Shown piece by piece: positions 7,837-15,472 of a stretch of 64,000 nt of DNA. The notes beneath the pieces are model-generated. The model saw only the letters and a list, made by a program, of their open reading frames with translations. It searched no databases and had not been told where the DNA came from. The position numbers were made by a program, and so were the translations under genes. The stretch comes from Streptomyces typhae (GTDB lineage Bacteria; Actinomycetota; Actinomycetes; Streptomycetales; Streptomycetaceae): contig NZ_WPNZ01000001.1 of NCBI RefSeq assembly GCF_009755605.1, forward strand, positions 310,001 to 374,000. The letters run 5' to 3'. Position 1 is the stretch's first letter. Each line of letters begins with the position of its first letter.

Positions 7837-8685
7837 TCAGGGCTTCGGCAGCGTGCAGCCGGGACGGTTCAGGTCGACCTTGTTGCCCGCGCCGATGCAG
7901 GGGACGATGGTGTAGGTCTGCTGGCCGTAGTTGATGCCCTGGCGGACCGTCACCTTGCCGTTCTCGTCGACCTCGCACGGGTTGTTGTCGGTGCAGCGCT
8001 CGCCGCTCTCGTTGCCGGTGTTGTTGAGGGCGACGACCTTGCCGGTCGCGTCGTCGACCACCGGCGATCCCGATGTGCCGCCGATCGTCTGGCAGGCGGA
8101 GGTGTAGCGGACCGAGTCCTTCCAGGTCCACTTCCCCTCCTTCAGGCGGTACGCGAAGCCGTCGACGTTGCACTTGTACATCCGCTTCCAGTAGCCGGAC
8201 ACGACCGTGATGGCCTTGCCCTGCGTCGGACGTGCGGAGTCCAGTTCGAGCGCCTTGATGCCGTACCGGCTCTCTATGTCCTTGTACGTGCTGGTGAGCT
8301 GGTAGAGCGAGACGTCGTTGTCGGTCATCGTGCCGTACGCGATCTTGCTGGCGCGCACGGTGCCCGCGTTGCCGCCGCTCGCGTTCAGGAGCGTGAAGCT
8401 GCGGGTGGACGGGCGGTCCACGAGGACCTGTCCGGGCGCCGGGAATCCGGTCTCCAGACAGTGGCCGTTGGACATCACGAGCGCGGGGTCGGTGGGCTTC
8501 GACGACGGTACGCGGACGACGGAGCCGGAACAGTTGCTGAGCGCCACGGTCCCGGCGTAGCTCACGGCCTTGGCGGCCGGGGCCTTCACCGCCGCGGGCG
8601 CGTCGTCGCCGACGGCGGCGGCGGGTGCCACGGTCGCGCCGAGAAGCAGCACGCCGAACGCGGCACCGACGAGAGGCTTGTTCAT
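7837..8685 (-). CDS. Secreted trypsin-like (S1/V8-type) serine protease
   Basis: 282 residues. A signal peptide (MNKPLVGAAFGVLLLGATVAP) ends near residues 23-25 and an Ala-rich pro-region follows. A complete triad is visible: H75 in SNGHC, D124 in DNDVSLYQL and S205 in GGTSGSPVV. Several cysteines (C52/C76, C172/C198, and a C-terminal group) suggest disulfides in an extracellular enzyme. The ATG at 8683-8685 follows GGAGGGGACC. It is convergent with the deacylase gene, 46 bp apart. The substrate is unknown. The upstream 291-bp gap contains a palindromic repeat described separately. Confidence 0.87.
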   Translation of the reverse strand: MNKPLVGAAFGVLLLGATVAPAAAVGDDAPAAVKAPAAKAVSYAGTVALSNCSGSVVRVPSSKPTDPALVMSNGHCLETGFPAPGQVLVDRPSTRSFTLLNASGGNAGTVRASKIAYGTMTDNDVSLYQLTSTYKDIESRYGIKALELDSARPTQGKAITVVSGYWKRMYKCNVDGFAYRLKEGKWTWKDSVRYTSACQTIGGTSGSPVVDDATGKVVALNNTGNESGERCTDNNPCEVDENGKVTVRQGINYGQQTYTIVPCIGAGNKVDLNRPGCTLPKP

Positions 8686-8766
8686 GTGGGGGTCCCCTCC
8701 GATGGTGGATTTGTCATGCGCATTGTTCGGCCACTGGGCCGCCACGACAAGACCGCGTGCACCGGA

Positions 8767-8899
8767 GCCCCGTCAGGGGCGCGGGGAACTGCGCGCGCAA
8801 CCACGACAGAGCCGCAGTCGCGTCTGCGCACTTGCTCGGCAGACGCGTCTGCCGCTTCTCGCGCGCTGAGCGCGCAGTTCCCCGCGCCCCGGACGGGGC
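8767..8899. repeat. 133-bp inverted-repeat intergenic element
   Basis: Arms 8767-8795 and 8871-8899 match as inverted repeats at 28 of 29 positions. The loop contains a 12-bp palindrome CAGACGCGTCTG (8840-8851). The arm sequence (GGGGCGCGGGGAACTGCGCG) is one I associate with repeats scattered through Streptomyces intergenic DNA. It lies between two divergent genes, so it is not simply a terminator. Confidence 0.65.
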
Positions 8900-8976
8900 A
8901 CACCTCCCCCCAGGCCGGGGGCGGCGTGACCCAGCTCTCCCCACCAAAGGCGCCCCCGCCAGATACGCTCGGTGAC

Positions 8977-10188
8977 ATGCAGGTGATCCAGTCGACCAAG
9001 CTCGCCAACGTCTGTTACGAGATCCGGGGCCCGGTGCTCGAGGAGGCGATGCGGCTGGAAGCAGCGGGTCACCGCATCCTCAAGCTCAACACGGGCAACC
9101 CCGCGGCCTTCGGCTTCGAGTGCCCGCCGGAGATCCTGGAGGACATCCTCCGCAACGTCGGCGACGCCCATGGGTACGGCGACGCGAAGGGCCTGCTCGC
9201 GGCGCGCCGCGCGGTCGTGATGCACAACCAGACGCTCGGCATCGAGACCGACGTCGAGCACGTCTTCATCGGCAACGGCGTCTCCGAGCTGATCGTGATG
9301 GCCATGCAGGGCCTGCTCGACGACGGCGACGAGGTCCTGGTCCCGGCGCCGGACTACCCGCTGTGGACCGCGGCCGTCTCCCTCTCCGGCGGCACCGCCG
9401 TGCACTACCGCTGCGACGAGCAGGCGGACTGGATGCCCGACCTCGCCGACATCGAGCGCAAGGTCACCGACCGCACCAAGGCGATCGTGATCATCAACCC
9501 GAACAACCCCACGGGCGCGGTGTACGACGAGGCGATGATCCGGGGCCTGACCGACATCGCCCGCCGCCACAACCTGCTGGTCTGCTCGGACGAGATCTAC
9601 GACAAGATCCTGTACGACGGCGCCACGCACACGCCGACCGCCGCGGTCGCCCCCGACCTCCTGACGCTCACCTTCAACGGCATGTCGAAGGCATACCGCG
9701 TGGCGGGGTACCGCGTCGGCTGGATGTCCGTCTCCGGGCCGAAGGCCCACGCGGCCTCGTACATCGAGGGTCTGACGATCCTCGCGAACATGCGGCTGTG
9801 CGCGAACATGCCCGGCCAGCACGGTGTCGTGGCCGCGCTCAGCGGGCGGCAGACCATCAACGACCTGGTGCTGCCCGGCGGGCGGCTGCTCGCGCAGCGC
9901 GACGCGGCGTACGACCTGCTGACGCAGATTCCCGGCGTGACCTGCGTGAAGCCCAAGGGGTCGCTGTACCTCTTCCCGCGTCTGGACCCGAAGGTCTTCA
10001 AGGTCAAGGACGACCGCCGGCTGGTGCTCGACCTGCTGCGCGCCGAGAAGATCATGGTGGTGCACGGCACCGGGTTCAACTGGCCGGAGCCCGACCACTT
10101 CCGGATCGTGACGCTGCCCACGGCGCAGGACCTGACGGACGCCGTCACGCGGATCGGCACGTTCCTCGACGGGTACAGCCAGCCCTGA
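8977..10188 (+). CDS. alaA: Alanine aminotransferase (AlaA-type, class I PLP)
   Basis: 403 residues, collinear throughout with E. coli AlaA as I remember it: an early GPVLEEAMRLEAAGHRILKL, GNGVSELIVMAMQ, VPAPDYPLWTAAVSLS, IINPNNPTGAVY, and FNGMSKAYRVAGYRVGW carrying the PLP lysine K238. The enzyme interconverts pyruvate/glutamate and alanine/2-oxoglutarate and is a main route of alanine synthesis. The start is ATG at 8977-8979 (MQVIQSTKLANVCYEIRGP), since upstream in-frame sequence is the repeat element. No good Shine-Dalgarno is seen (GGTGAC only). It is a single gene between the protease and a short hypothetical gene. Confidence 0.9.
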   Translation: MQVIQSTKLANVCYEIRGPVLEEAMRLEAAGHRILKLNTGNPAAFGFECPPEILEDILRNVGDAHGYGDAKGLLAARRAVVMHNQTLGIETDVEHVFIGNGVSELIVMAMQGLLDDGDEVLVPAPDYPLWTAAVSLSGGTAVHYRCDEQADWMPDLADIERKVTDRTKAIVIINPNNPTGAVYDEAMIRGLTDIARRHNLLVCSDEIYDKILYDGATHTPTAAVAPDLLTLTFNGMSKAYRVAGYRVGWMSVSGPKAHAASYIEGLTILANMRLCANMPGQHGVVAALSGRQTINDLVLPGGRLLAQRDAAYDLLTQIPGVTCVKPKGSLYLFPRLDPKVFKVKDDRRLVLDLLRAEKIMVVHGTGFNWPEPDHFRIVTLPTAQDLTDAVTRIGTFLDGYSQP

Positions 10189-10195
10189 CTCAACT

Positions 10196-10210
10196 TTAGA
10201 CAGAATCTAA
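10196..10210. promoter_or_regulatory. AT-rich palindrome before the 10276 gene
   Basis: TTAGA-CAGAA-TCTAA is a 15-bp inverted repeat in locally AT-rich DNA, 65 bases before the next start. The shape recalls operators of Fur- or DtxR-type metal regulators, but no known consensus is matched exactly. Confidence 0.3.
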
Positions 10211-10275
10211 TGTAGGATGGCTTTCAAGCAACTGACTTGCGTTGAACTTGCTTGCTTGAGCTTGGAGGCCATCCC

Positions 10276-10692
10276 GTGTACGAGCCGATCCGCACCAAGT
10301 CGGTCCATGCCATGGCCGACCCGGGCGACTTTCCGCACCGTTCCCGCGAGGAGGAGCTGGACATCCAGCTCGCCGGTCATCTCGCCGCGCTGCTCGCCGT
10401 GACCGACGAGTTGCGGGGCCTGAGTCCCGACGGCGGTCTGGACGTCGCCGCCGAGCAGCTTTCGGCGCAGGTGGCGCGGTTGCGCGGAGGTCCCGCGCCG
10501 GTGCGGGCCGCTGTCGTCACCGCCATTCACGAGCCGCATCTGTCCGCGCTGCATCAGCGGGCTCATGCCCTGGCCGGGCGGGCGCTCGTCGTTGCGGCGT
10601 CGCGGGCCGACACGGAGGTGGCCATCCTGGCCGCCCGCCGCATGGACGCCCACGCGGCGGCGTCCACACCCTTGGCAGCCGCCGCCGCGTAG
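10276..10692 (+). CDS. Conserved helical hypothetical protein
   Basis: 138 residues from GTG at 10276, supported by GGAGG seven bases upstream. It begins MYEPIRTKSVHAMADPGDFP, then an almost wholly alpha-helical body (EEELDIQLAGHLAALLAVTD, and later LVVAASRADTEVAILAARRM). No signal peptide, membrane segment or metal motif is clear. The family appears, from memory, in other streptomycetes beside pckG, but I know no function. The gene is monocistronic: a repeat element and then convergent pckG follow. Confidence 0.75.
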   Translation: MYEPIRTKSVHAMADPGDFPHRSREEELDIQLAGHLAALLAVTDELRGLSPDGGLDVAAEQLSAQVARLRGGPAPVRAAVVTAIHEPHLSALHQRAHALAGRALVVAASRADTEVAILAARRMDAHAAASTPLAAAAA

Positions 10693-10758
10693 TTCCCTGC
10701 CCCCCCGCCGCACTATGGGGGCTGCGCCCCCGTTCCCCCGCCAATCGGCCCTCCGGGC

Positions 10759-10858
10759 CTCGTCCTCAAACGCCGGACGGGCTGAAATGCCTCGCCGGAC
10801 GGGCTGAAACGCTGCCGCACCGGCGAAGTTCTCAGCCCGTCCGGCGCTTGAGGACGAG
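10759..10858. repeat. Dispersed intergenic repeat, hairpin form
   Basis: Arms 10759-10785 and 10832-10858 are inverted copies (26 of 27 positions) of the core that includes CAGCCCGTCCGGCG. An extra half copy lies at 10794-10809. It separates the convergent 10276 gene and pckG and may act as a bidirectional terminator. Confidence 0.75.
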
Positions 10859-10900
10859 CGCGCAAGCGCGATGAGGGGGCGGGCGGGCGGGGGAAAAGGG

Positions 10901-12805
10901 TCAGCCCAGGCGGGCGACCAGGGCGCGGTATTCGTCCCACAGCTCCTTCGGGGTGTGCTCCCCGAAGGTATTGAGGTGCTCGGGCACGAGCGCGGCCTCC
11001 TCCCGCCAGACCTCCTTGTCGACCGTGAGCAGGAAGTCGAGGTCGGCGGCGGGAAGATCGAGCCCGTCGGTGTCGATCGACGCGGGCGTCGGCAGGACAC
11101 CGATGGGCGTCTCCACACCCTCCGCGCGCCCGTCGAGCCGGTCCACGATCCACTTCAGGACCCGGCTGTTCTCACCGAAGCCGGGCCACACGAACTTCCC
11201 GTCCGCGTCCTTGCGGAACCAGTTCACGTAGTAGATCTTGGGCAGCTTCGCCTGGTCCTTGCCCTTGGCGACATCGACCCAGTGGGCCATGTAGTCACCC
11301 ATGTTGTAGCCGCAGAACGGCAGCATGGCGAACGGGTCGCGGCGCAGCTCACCGACCTTGCCCTCGGCGGCGGCGGTCTTCTCGGAGGCGACGTTCGCGC
11401 CGAGGAAGACGCCGTGGTTCCAGTCGAAGGACTCGGTGACCAGCGGCACCGCGGAGGCGCGGCGACCGCCGAAGAGGATCGCGGAGATCGGCACGCCCTT
11501 GGGGTCCTCCCACTCGGGCGCGATGATCGGGCACTGCGAGGCGGGCACGGTGAAGCGCGCGTTCGGGTGCGCGGCGGGGGTGCCGGCGTCCGGGGACCAG
11601 TCGTTGCCCTTCCAGTCCGTGAGGTGCTTGGGCTCCTCCTCCGTCATCCCCTCCCACCAGATGTCGTGGTCGTCGGTGAGGGCGACGTTGGTGAAGACCG
11701 CGTTGCCCCACAGGGTCTTCATCGCGTTGGCGTTGGTGTGCTCGCCGGTGCCGGGGGCCACGCCGAAGAAACCGGCCTCCGGGTTGATCGCGTACAGACG
11801 GCCGTCCTCGCCGAACCGCATCCAGGCGATGTCGTCGCCGATGGTCTCCACGGTCCAGCCGGAGATCGTGGGCTCCAGCATGGCGAGGTTCGTCTTGCCG
11901 CAGGCGGACGGGAACGCGGCGGCGACGTACTTGGACTCACCGGTGGGCGGCGTGAGCTTGAGGATGAGCATGTGCTCGGCGAGCCAGCCCTCGTCGCGGG
12001 CCATCACGGACGCGATGCGCAGGGCGTAGCACTTCTTGCCGAGCAGGGCGTTGCCGCCGTAGCCGGATCCGTACGACCAGATCTCGCGGGTCTCGGGGAA
12101 GTGCGAGATGTACTTCGTGGAGTTGCACGGCCAGGGGACGTCCGCCTGGCCGGGCTCCAGCGGGGCGCCCAGGGTGTGCACGGCCTTCACGAAGAAGCCG
12201 TCGGAGCCGAGCTCGTCCAGGACCGGCTGTCCCATGCGGGTCATGGTGCGCATGGACACGGCGACGTACGCGGAGTCGGTGATCTCCACGCCGATCGCGG
12301 ACAGCGGGGAGCCGAGCGGGCCCATGCAGAACGGCACGACGTACATGGTCCGGCCGCGCATGGAGCCCCGGAAGATCCCGCCCTCGCCGCCTTCACCGCT
12401 CTCGCCGCTCTCGCCGCTCTCGCCGCTCTCGCCGCTCTCGCCGGTGAAGATCTCCCGCATCTCCGCGGGCGCCTTCCAGTGGTTGGTGGGCCCGGCGTCC
12501 GCCTCCTTCTCCGAACAGATGAAGGTGCGGTCCTCCACCCGGGCGACATCGGTCGGGTCGGAGGCCGCGTAGTAGGAGTTGGGCCGCTTGATCGGGTCCA
12601 GCTTCTTGAAGGTGCCCCTGACGACGAGCTCCTCGCACAGGCGCTCGTACTCGGCCTCGGAGCCGTCGCACCAGACCACCCGGTCCGGCTGCGTCAGTTC
12701 GGCGATCTCGTTCACCCAGGAGAGCAGCTCCTGGTGGTCGGTGGGAGCGGCGCCCAGGGAGTCCGGGATGTCCGCTGAAGAGGGAGCCGCGATATCGCGC
12801 GCCAC
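10901..12805 (-). CDS. pckG: Phosphoenolpyruvate carboxykinase (GTP)
   Basis: 634 residues of GTP-type PEPCK, converting oxaloacetate plus GTP to PEP plus CO2 for gluconeogenesis. Visible are [20 protein letters not shown], the oxaloacetate/GTP loop [13 protein letters not shown] with the reactive cysteine, [20 protein letters not shown] and [23 protein letters not shown] at 12803-12805 ([12 protein letters not shown]) follows AGGAGC by four bases; the ATG 27 codons upstream lacks support. Just before the [11 protein letters not shown] motif there is a 21-residue insertion of five GES and two GEG units (plus-strand 12380-12442), absent from typical PEPCKs. The gene stands alone and converges on the 10276 gene. 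Confidence 0.96.
   Translation of the reverse strand: MARDIAAPSSADIPDSLGAAPTDHQELLSWVNEIAELTQPDRVVWCDGSEAEYERLCEELVVRGTFKKLDPIKRPNSYYAASDPTDVARVEDRTFICSEKEADAGPTNHWKAPAEMREIFTGESGESGESGESGESGEGGEGGIFRGSMRGRTMYVVPFCMGPLGSPLSAIGVEITDSAYVAVSMRTMTRMGQPVLDELGSDGFFVKAVHTLGAPLEPGQADVPWPCNSTKYISHFPETREIWSYGSGYGGNALLGKKCYALRIASVMARDEGWLAEHMLILKLTPPTGESKYVAAAFPSACGKTNLAMLEPTISGWTVETIGDDIAWMRFGEDGRLYAINPEAGFFGVAPGTGEHTNANAMKTLWGNAVFTNVALTDDHDIWWEGMTEEEPKHLTDWKGNDWSPDAGTPAAHPNARFTVPASQCPIIAPEWEDPKGVPISAILFGGRRASAVPLVTESFDWNHGVFLGANVASEKTAAAEGKVGELRRDPFAMLPFCGYNMGDYMAHWVDVAKGKDQAKLPKIYYVNWFRKDADGKFVWPGFGENSRVLKWIVDRLDGRAEGVETPIGVLPTPASIDTDGLDLPAADLDFLLTVDKEVWREEAALVPEHLNTFGEHTPKELWDEYRALVARLG
12380..12442. 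repeat. In-frame 9-bp microsatellite inside pckG
   Basis: Seven 9-bp units encode GES x5 and GEG x2 on the minus strand. The first five are almost identical at the DNA level. Because unit length is a multiple of three, copy-number change would not shift the frame. Confidence 0.85.
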
Positions 12806-13061
12806 GATTGCTCCTAGTACGAGGGATTTTGTGGTTGGGGCCCCGTGGGGGCTGCGACCCGGACGCTTCACTGCTTTCGAACTCATGGGCGCTCATCCGG
12901 TGCCGACCGCACTCATTTGATCATCCGACGCGTATGCGCATCTGTCCAGAGTGCCTCACACCTGAGCGGCGTGAGCATCGCCACTCCCTGCGCCGCCCGT
13001 CTGGCACACCCTCACCCGTGACCGTGACGCTCGCCACTTGTAAGCTTTCGCCTGGTCAGGC

Positions 13062-13090
13062 TTGATACCTAACTTACGGTTCCGTAGGTA
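13062..13090 (+). promoter_or_regulatory. Leaderless promoter with embedded operator for the hemolysin III gene
   Basis: TTGATA (13062-13067) and TAGGTA (13085-13090) are 17 bp apart, a good -35/-10 pair. The -10 ends 11 bases before the ATG at 13102 and no Shine-Dalgarno is present, so the mRNA is probably leaderless or nearly so. The near-palindrome ACTTACGGTTCCGTAGGT (13072-13089, 7 of 8 arm positions) fills the spacer, typical of a TetR operator; the TetR gene at 13835 is the candidate repressor. The rest of 12806-13061 shows no gene. Confidence 0.6.
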
Positions 13091-13101
13091 CGATTCGCCC
13101 C

Positions 13102-13827
13102 ATGACCGCACCCGTCCCCGACGCGATCGCGCACTCCTCCGCAGGCGGCCCGAGCACGGCCGCGGCGGCCGCCCTGCCCGCGCCCGTGCTGCCCGTGAAG
13201 CCCAAGCTGCGCGGCTGGCTGCACGCCGGCATGTTCCCCGCGGTGCTGATCTCGGGACTGTTCCTGACGGCCCTCGCCGACTCCAGCCGCGGCCGCGTCG
13301 CCTGCGGGATCTACGTCCTCACGGCCTGCCTGCTGTTCGGCGTCAGCGCGCTCTACCACCGCGGTAACTGGAGCCCGCGCGCGGACGGCGTCCTGCGCAG
13401 ACTCGACCACGCCAACATCTTCCTGATCATCGCCGGGACGTACACCCCGCTGACGCTGCTGCTCCTGCCCGACGCCAAGGGCCAGTGGCTGATGTGGGGC
13501 ATCTGGGCGGCGGCCCTCGCGGGCATCGTCTTCCGCGTCTTCTGGGTGGGCGCCCCGCGCTGGCTCTACACCCCCTGCTATCTGGCGATGGGCTGGGCGG
13601 CCGTCTTCTTCCTGCCCGACTTCCTGCGCACGGGCGGCATCGCGGTCCTCGTCCTGGTCATCGTGGGCGGCCTGCTGTACAGCGTCGGCGGCGTGGTCTA
13701 CGGCTTCAAGCGCCCGAACCCCTCCCCCCGCTGGTTCGGCTTCCACGAGGTCTTCCACTCCTTCACCCTCGCCGCGTTCGCGGTGCACTACGTGGGCATC
13801 TCGCTGGTCGCCTACCAGCACGCCTGA
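13102..13827 (+). CDS. Hemolysin III / PAQR-family membrane protein
   Basis: 241 residues with seven predicted membrane helices after a 30-residue Pro/Ala-rich cytoplasmic start. PAQR/HlyIII metal-site motifs are present: ALYHRGNW near residue 85, RRLDHANIFLIIAGTYTP, and the C-terminal HEVFHSFTLAAFAVHYVG with the second histidine group. These proteins are putative metal-dependent hydrolases with ceramidase-like chemistry; the bacterial role is poorly defined. The ATG is only 11 bases from a likely -10. A TetR gene follows 7 bp downstream in the same direction, so the two are probably cotranscribed and autoregulated. Confidence 0.88.
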   Translation: MTAPVPDAIAHSSAGGPSTAAAAALPAPVLPVKPKLRGWLHAGMFPAVLISGLFLTALADSSRGRVACGIYVLTACLLFGVSALYHRGNWSPRADGVLRRLDHANIFLIIAGTYTPLTLLLLPDAKGQWLMWGIWAAALAGIVFRVFWVGAPRWLYTPCYLAMGWAAVFFLPDFLRTGGIAVLVLVIVGGLLYSVGGVVYGFKRPNPSPRWFGFHEVFHSFTLAAFAVHYVGISLVAYQHA

Positions 13828-13834
13828 CGCCTCC

Positions 13835-14467
13835 ATGACGGCCGCGCGCACTCCCGCCCCCGAGCCGCCCCCCGAGCCCCTCGGACTGCGGGAGCGCAAG
13901 AAGCTCCGTACGCGGATCGCCATCAGGGACGCCACGTACGGACTCATCCGCGAACAGGGGTACGAGGCGACGACCGTCGAGCAGATCGCGGCCGCCGCGG
14001 ACGTCTCGCCGTCCACGGTGTTCCGGTACTTCCCGACCAAGGAGGACATCGTCCTCGCCGGCGAGGCCGACGAGTGCCGCGTGACCCTGGAGCGGGAGCT
14101 GCGCGCGCGGCCCGCGGACGAGCCGGTCGTGGAGTCCCTGCGGCATGTGCTGCGCGGGGCCGCCCGCCGCGGGTCCGCCGCGGACGCCGAGGCCTTCCGG
14201 CTGCGCACGGCCCTCGTGGTCGAGGTGCCCGCGGTGCGCTCGCGGATGTTCGAGAGCCTGTCCGCCACCGGGCGCGCGCTGTGCCGTGTGCTCGCCGAGC
14301 GCACCGGCCGCGACGCCGGTGCGCTGGAGGTCAGGGTCTTCTCGGCGGCGCTGATCGGGGCGCTCACGGAGACGGCGGCGTACTGGGCCGAGCGCGGCCA
14401 CGAGGACGACCTCGGCGAGCTCGTGGACCGCGCCCTGGACACGCTGACGGCCGGTTTCCGGAACTGA
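13835..14467 (+). CDS. TetR-family transcriptional regulator
   Basis: 210 residues. The TetR helix-turn-helix occupies about residues 24-70: RTRIAIRDATYGLIREQGYE, then TVEQIAAAADVSPSTVFRYFPTKEDIVLAG. The C-terminal ligand domain is unrelated to any subfamily I can name. It lies 7 bp after the hemolysin III gene, so it likely represses its own operon through the palindrome at 13072-13089. The sequence HTH-SPSTVFRYFPTKEDI is close to AcrR-type members. No ligand can be inferred. Confidence 0.9.
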   Translation: MTAARTPAPEPPPEPLGLRERKKLRTRIAIRDATYGLIREQGYEATTVEQIAAAADVSPSTVFRYFPTKEDIVLAGEADECRVTLERELRARPADEPVVESLRHVLRGAARRGSAADAEAFRLRTALVVEVPAVRSRMFESLSATGRALCRVLAERTGRDAGALEVRVFSAALIGALTETAAYWAERGHEDDLGELVDRALDTLTAGFRN

Positions 14468-14584
14468 ACCGACCGCGAACAGGCCATGAACCGATCGCGA
14501 ACCAGCCACGGCCCGGCCACAAGTCGGCCACCCGGCAGGGCGAAGCGCCGGTCAGAAGCGGCAGGCGCATGCCATCCTGACCGG

Positions 14585-15373
14585 ATGAACGGTCCGGAAA
14601 TCCTTGTCGACTTCGATCCCGGCCTCGCGCTGTTCGTCTCGCACGAGCGGCGCGACGGGCCCACCACGGCGGTCACCGACGGCGCGTCCACGCTCGGGCA
14701 CGTCGTGGAGTCCCTCGGTGTGCCCCTGACCGAGGTGGGGGCGCTCGTCGTGGACGGGGCGGAGGTGGCGGCCGCGCATGTGCCCGCCGCCGGGCAGCGG
14801 GTCGAGGTGCGGGCCGTGCCCAGGCCGCAGCGGGTGCGGCCCGGGGAGGCGCCGGACGCGCCGCTGCGCTTCCTCCTCGACGTCCATCTGGGCACGCTCG
14901 CGCGACGGTTGCGGCTGCTCGGCGTGGACGCCGCGTACGAGAGCACGGACATCGGCGATCCCGCGCTCGCCGCGCTCTCCGCCGGTGAGCGGCGCGTGCT
15001 CCTCAGCCGGGACCGGGGGCTGCTGCGGCGGCGCGAGCTGTGGGCGGGCGCGTACGTGTACAGCGACCGGCCCGACGACCAGCTCCGCGACGTGCTCGGG
15101 CGGTTCGCGCCCGCCCTGTCGCCGTGGACGCGCTGCACCGCGTGCAACGGCGCGCTGCGGGCCGCCCGCAAGGAGGATGTCGCGGAGCGGCTGCACGGGG
15201 GGACCCGGGGGTCCTACGACGTGTTCGCGGAGTGCGGGGTCTGTCACCGGGTGTACTGGCGGGGCGCCCACCACGATCGGCTCGAGCAGATCGTGCGCGC
15301 CGCCCTCACCGAGTTCCCGCCCGCCACACCGGCACCGCCCGCCCCCCGCACCCCGTCGAGCACCATCGGCTGA
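14585..15373 (+). CDS. Mut7-C RNase-domain protein with N-terminal ubiquitin-like fold
   Basis: 262 residues. Residues 1-95 resemble the Mut7-C ubiquitin-like domain (TLGHVVESLGVPLTEVGALV, then AAGQRVEVRAVPRPQ). Residues about 95-240 are the Mut7-C PIN-like domain: FLLDVHLGTLARRLRLLGVD, LLSRDRGLLRRRELW, and a zinc ribbon formed by CTACNGAL and CGVCHRVYWRGAHHDRL. The family is predicted to be an RNase acting in RNA turnover; activity is not shown in bacteria to my knowledge. The start is ATG at 14585 (MNGPEILVDFDPG). The last 20 residues are Pro/Ala-rich. It appears monocistronic. Confidence 0.85.
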   Translation: MNGPEILVDFDPGLALFVSHERRDGPTTAVTDGASTLGHVVESLGVPLTEVGALVVDGAEVAAAHVPAAGQRVEVRAVPRPQRVRPGEAPDAPLRFLLDVHLGTLARRLRLLGVDAAYESTDIGDPALAALSAGERRVLLSRDRGLLRRRELWAGAYVYSDRPDDQLRDVLGRFAPALSPWTRCTACNGALRAARKEDVAERLHGGTRGSYDVFAECGVCHRVYWRGAHHDRLEQIVRAALTEFPPATPAPPAPRTPSSTIG

Positions 15374-15416
15374 ACACCCTGCACGCCCCTCGCCTGAACG
15401 CTCATCGGCCTCCGGC

Positions 15417-15441
15417 CTCGTCCTCAATCGCCGGACGGGCT
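15417..15441. repeat. Dispersed intergenic repeat, single arm
   Basis: One 25-bp copy of the complementary arm (CTCGTCCTCAATCGCCGGAC then GGGCT), without its partner, between convergent genes. It lies 44 bp after the Mut7-C stop. Confidence 0.7.
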
Positions 15442-15472
15442 CCAGACGAACGGCCGGTCAGGGCAGGGCCGG

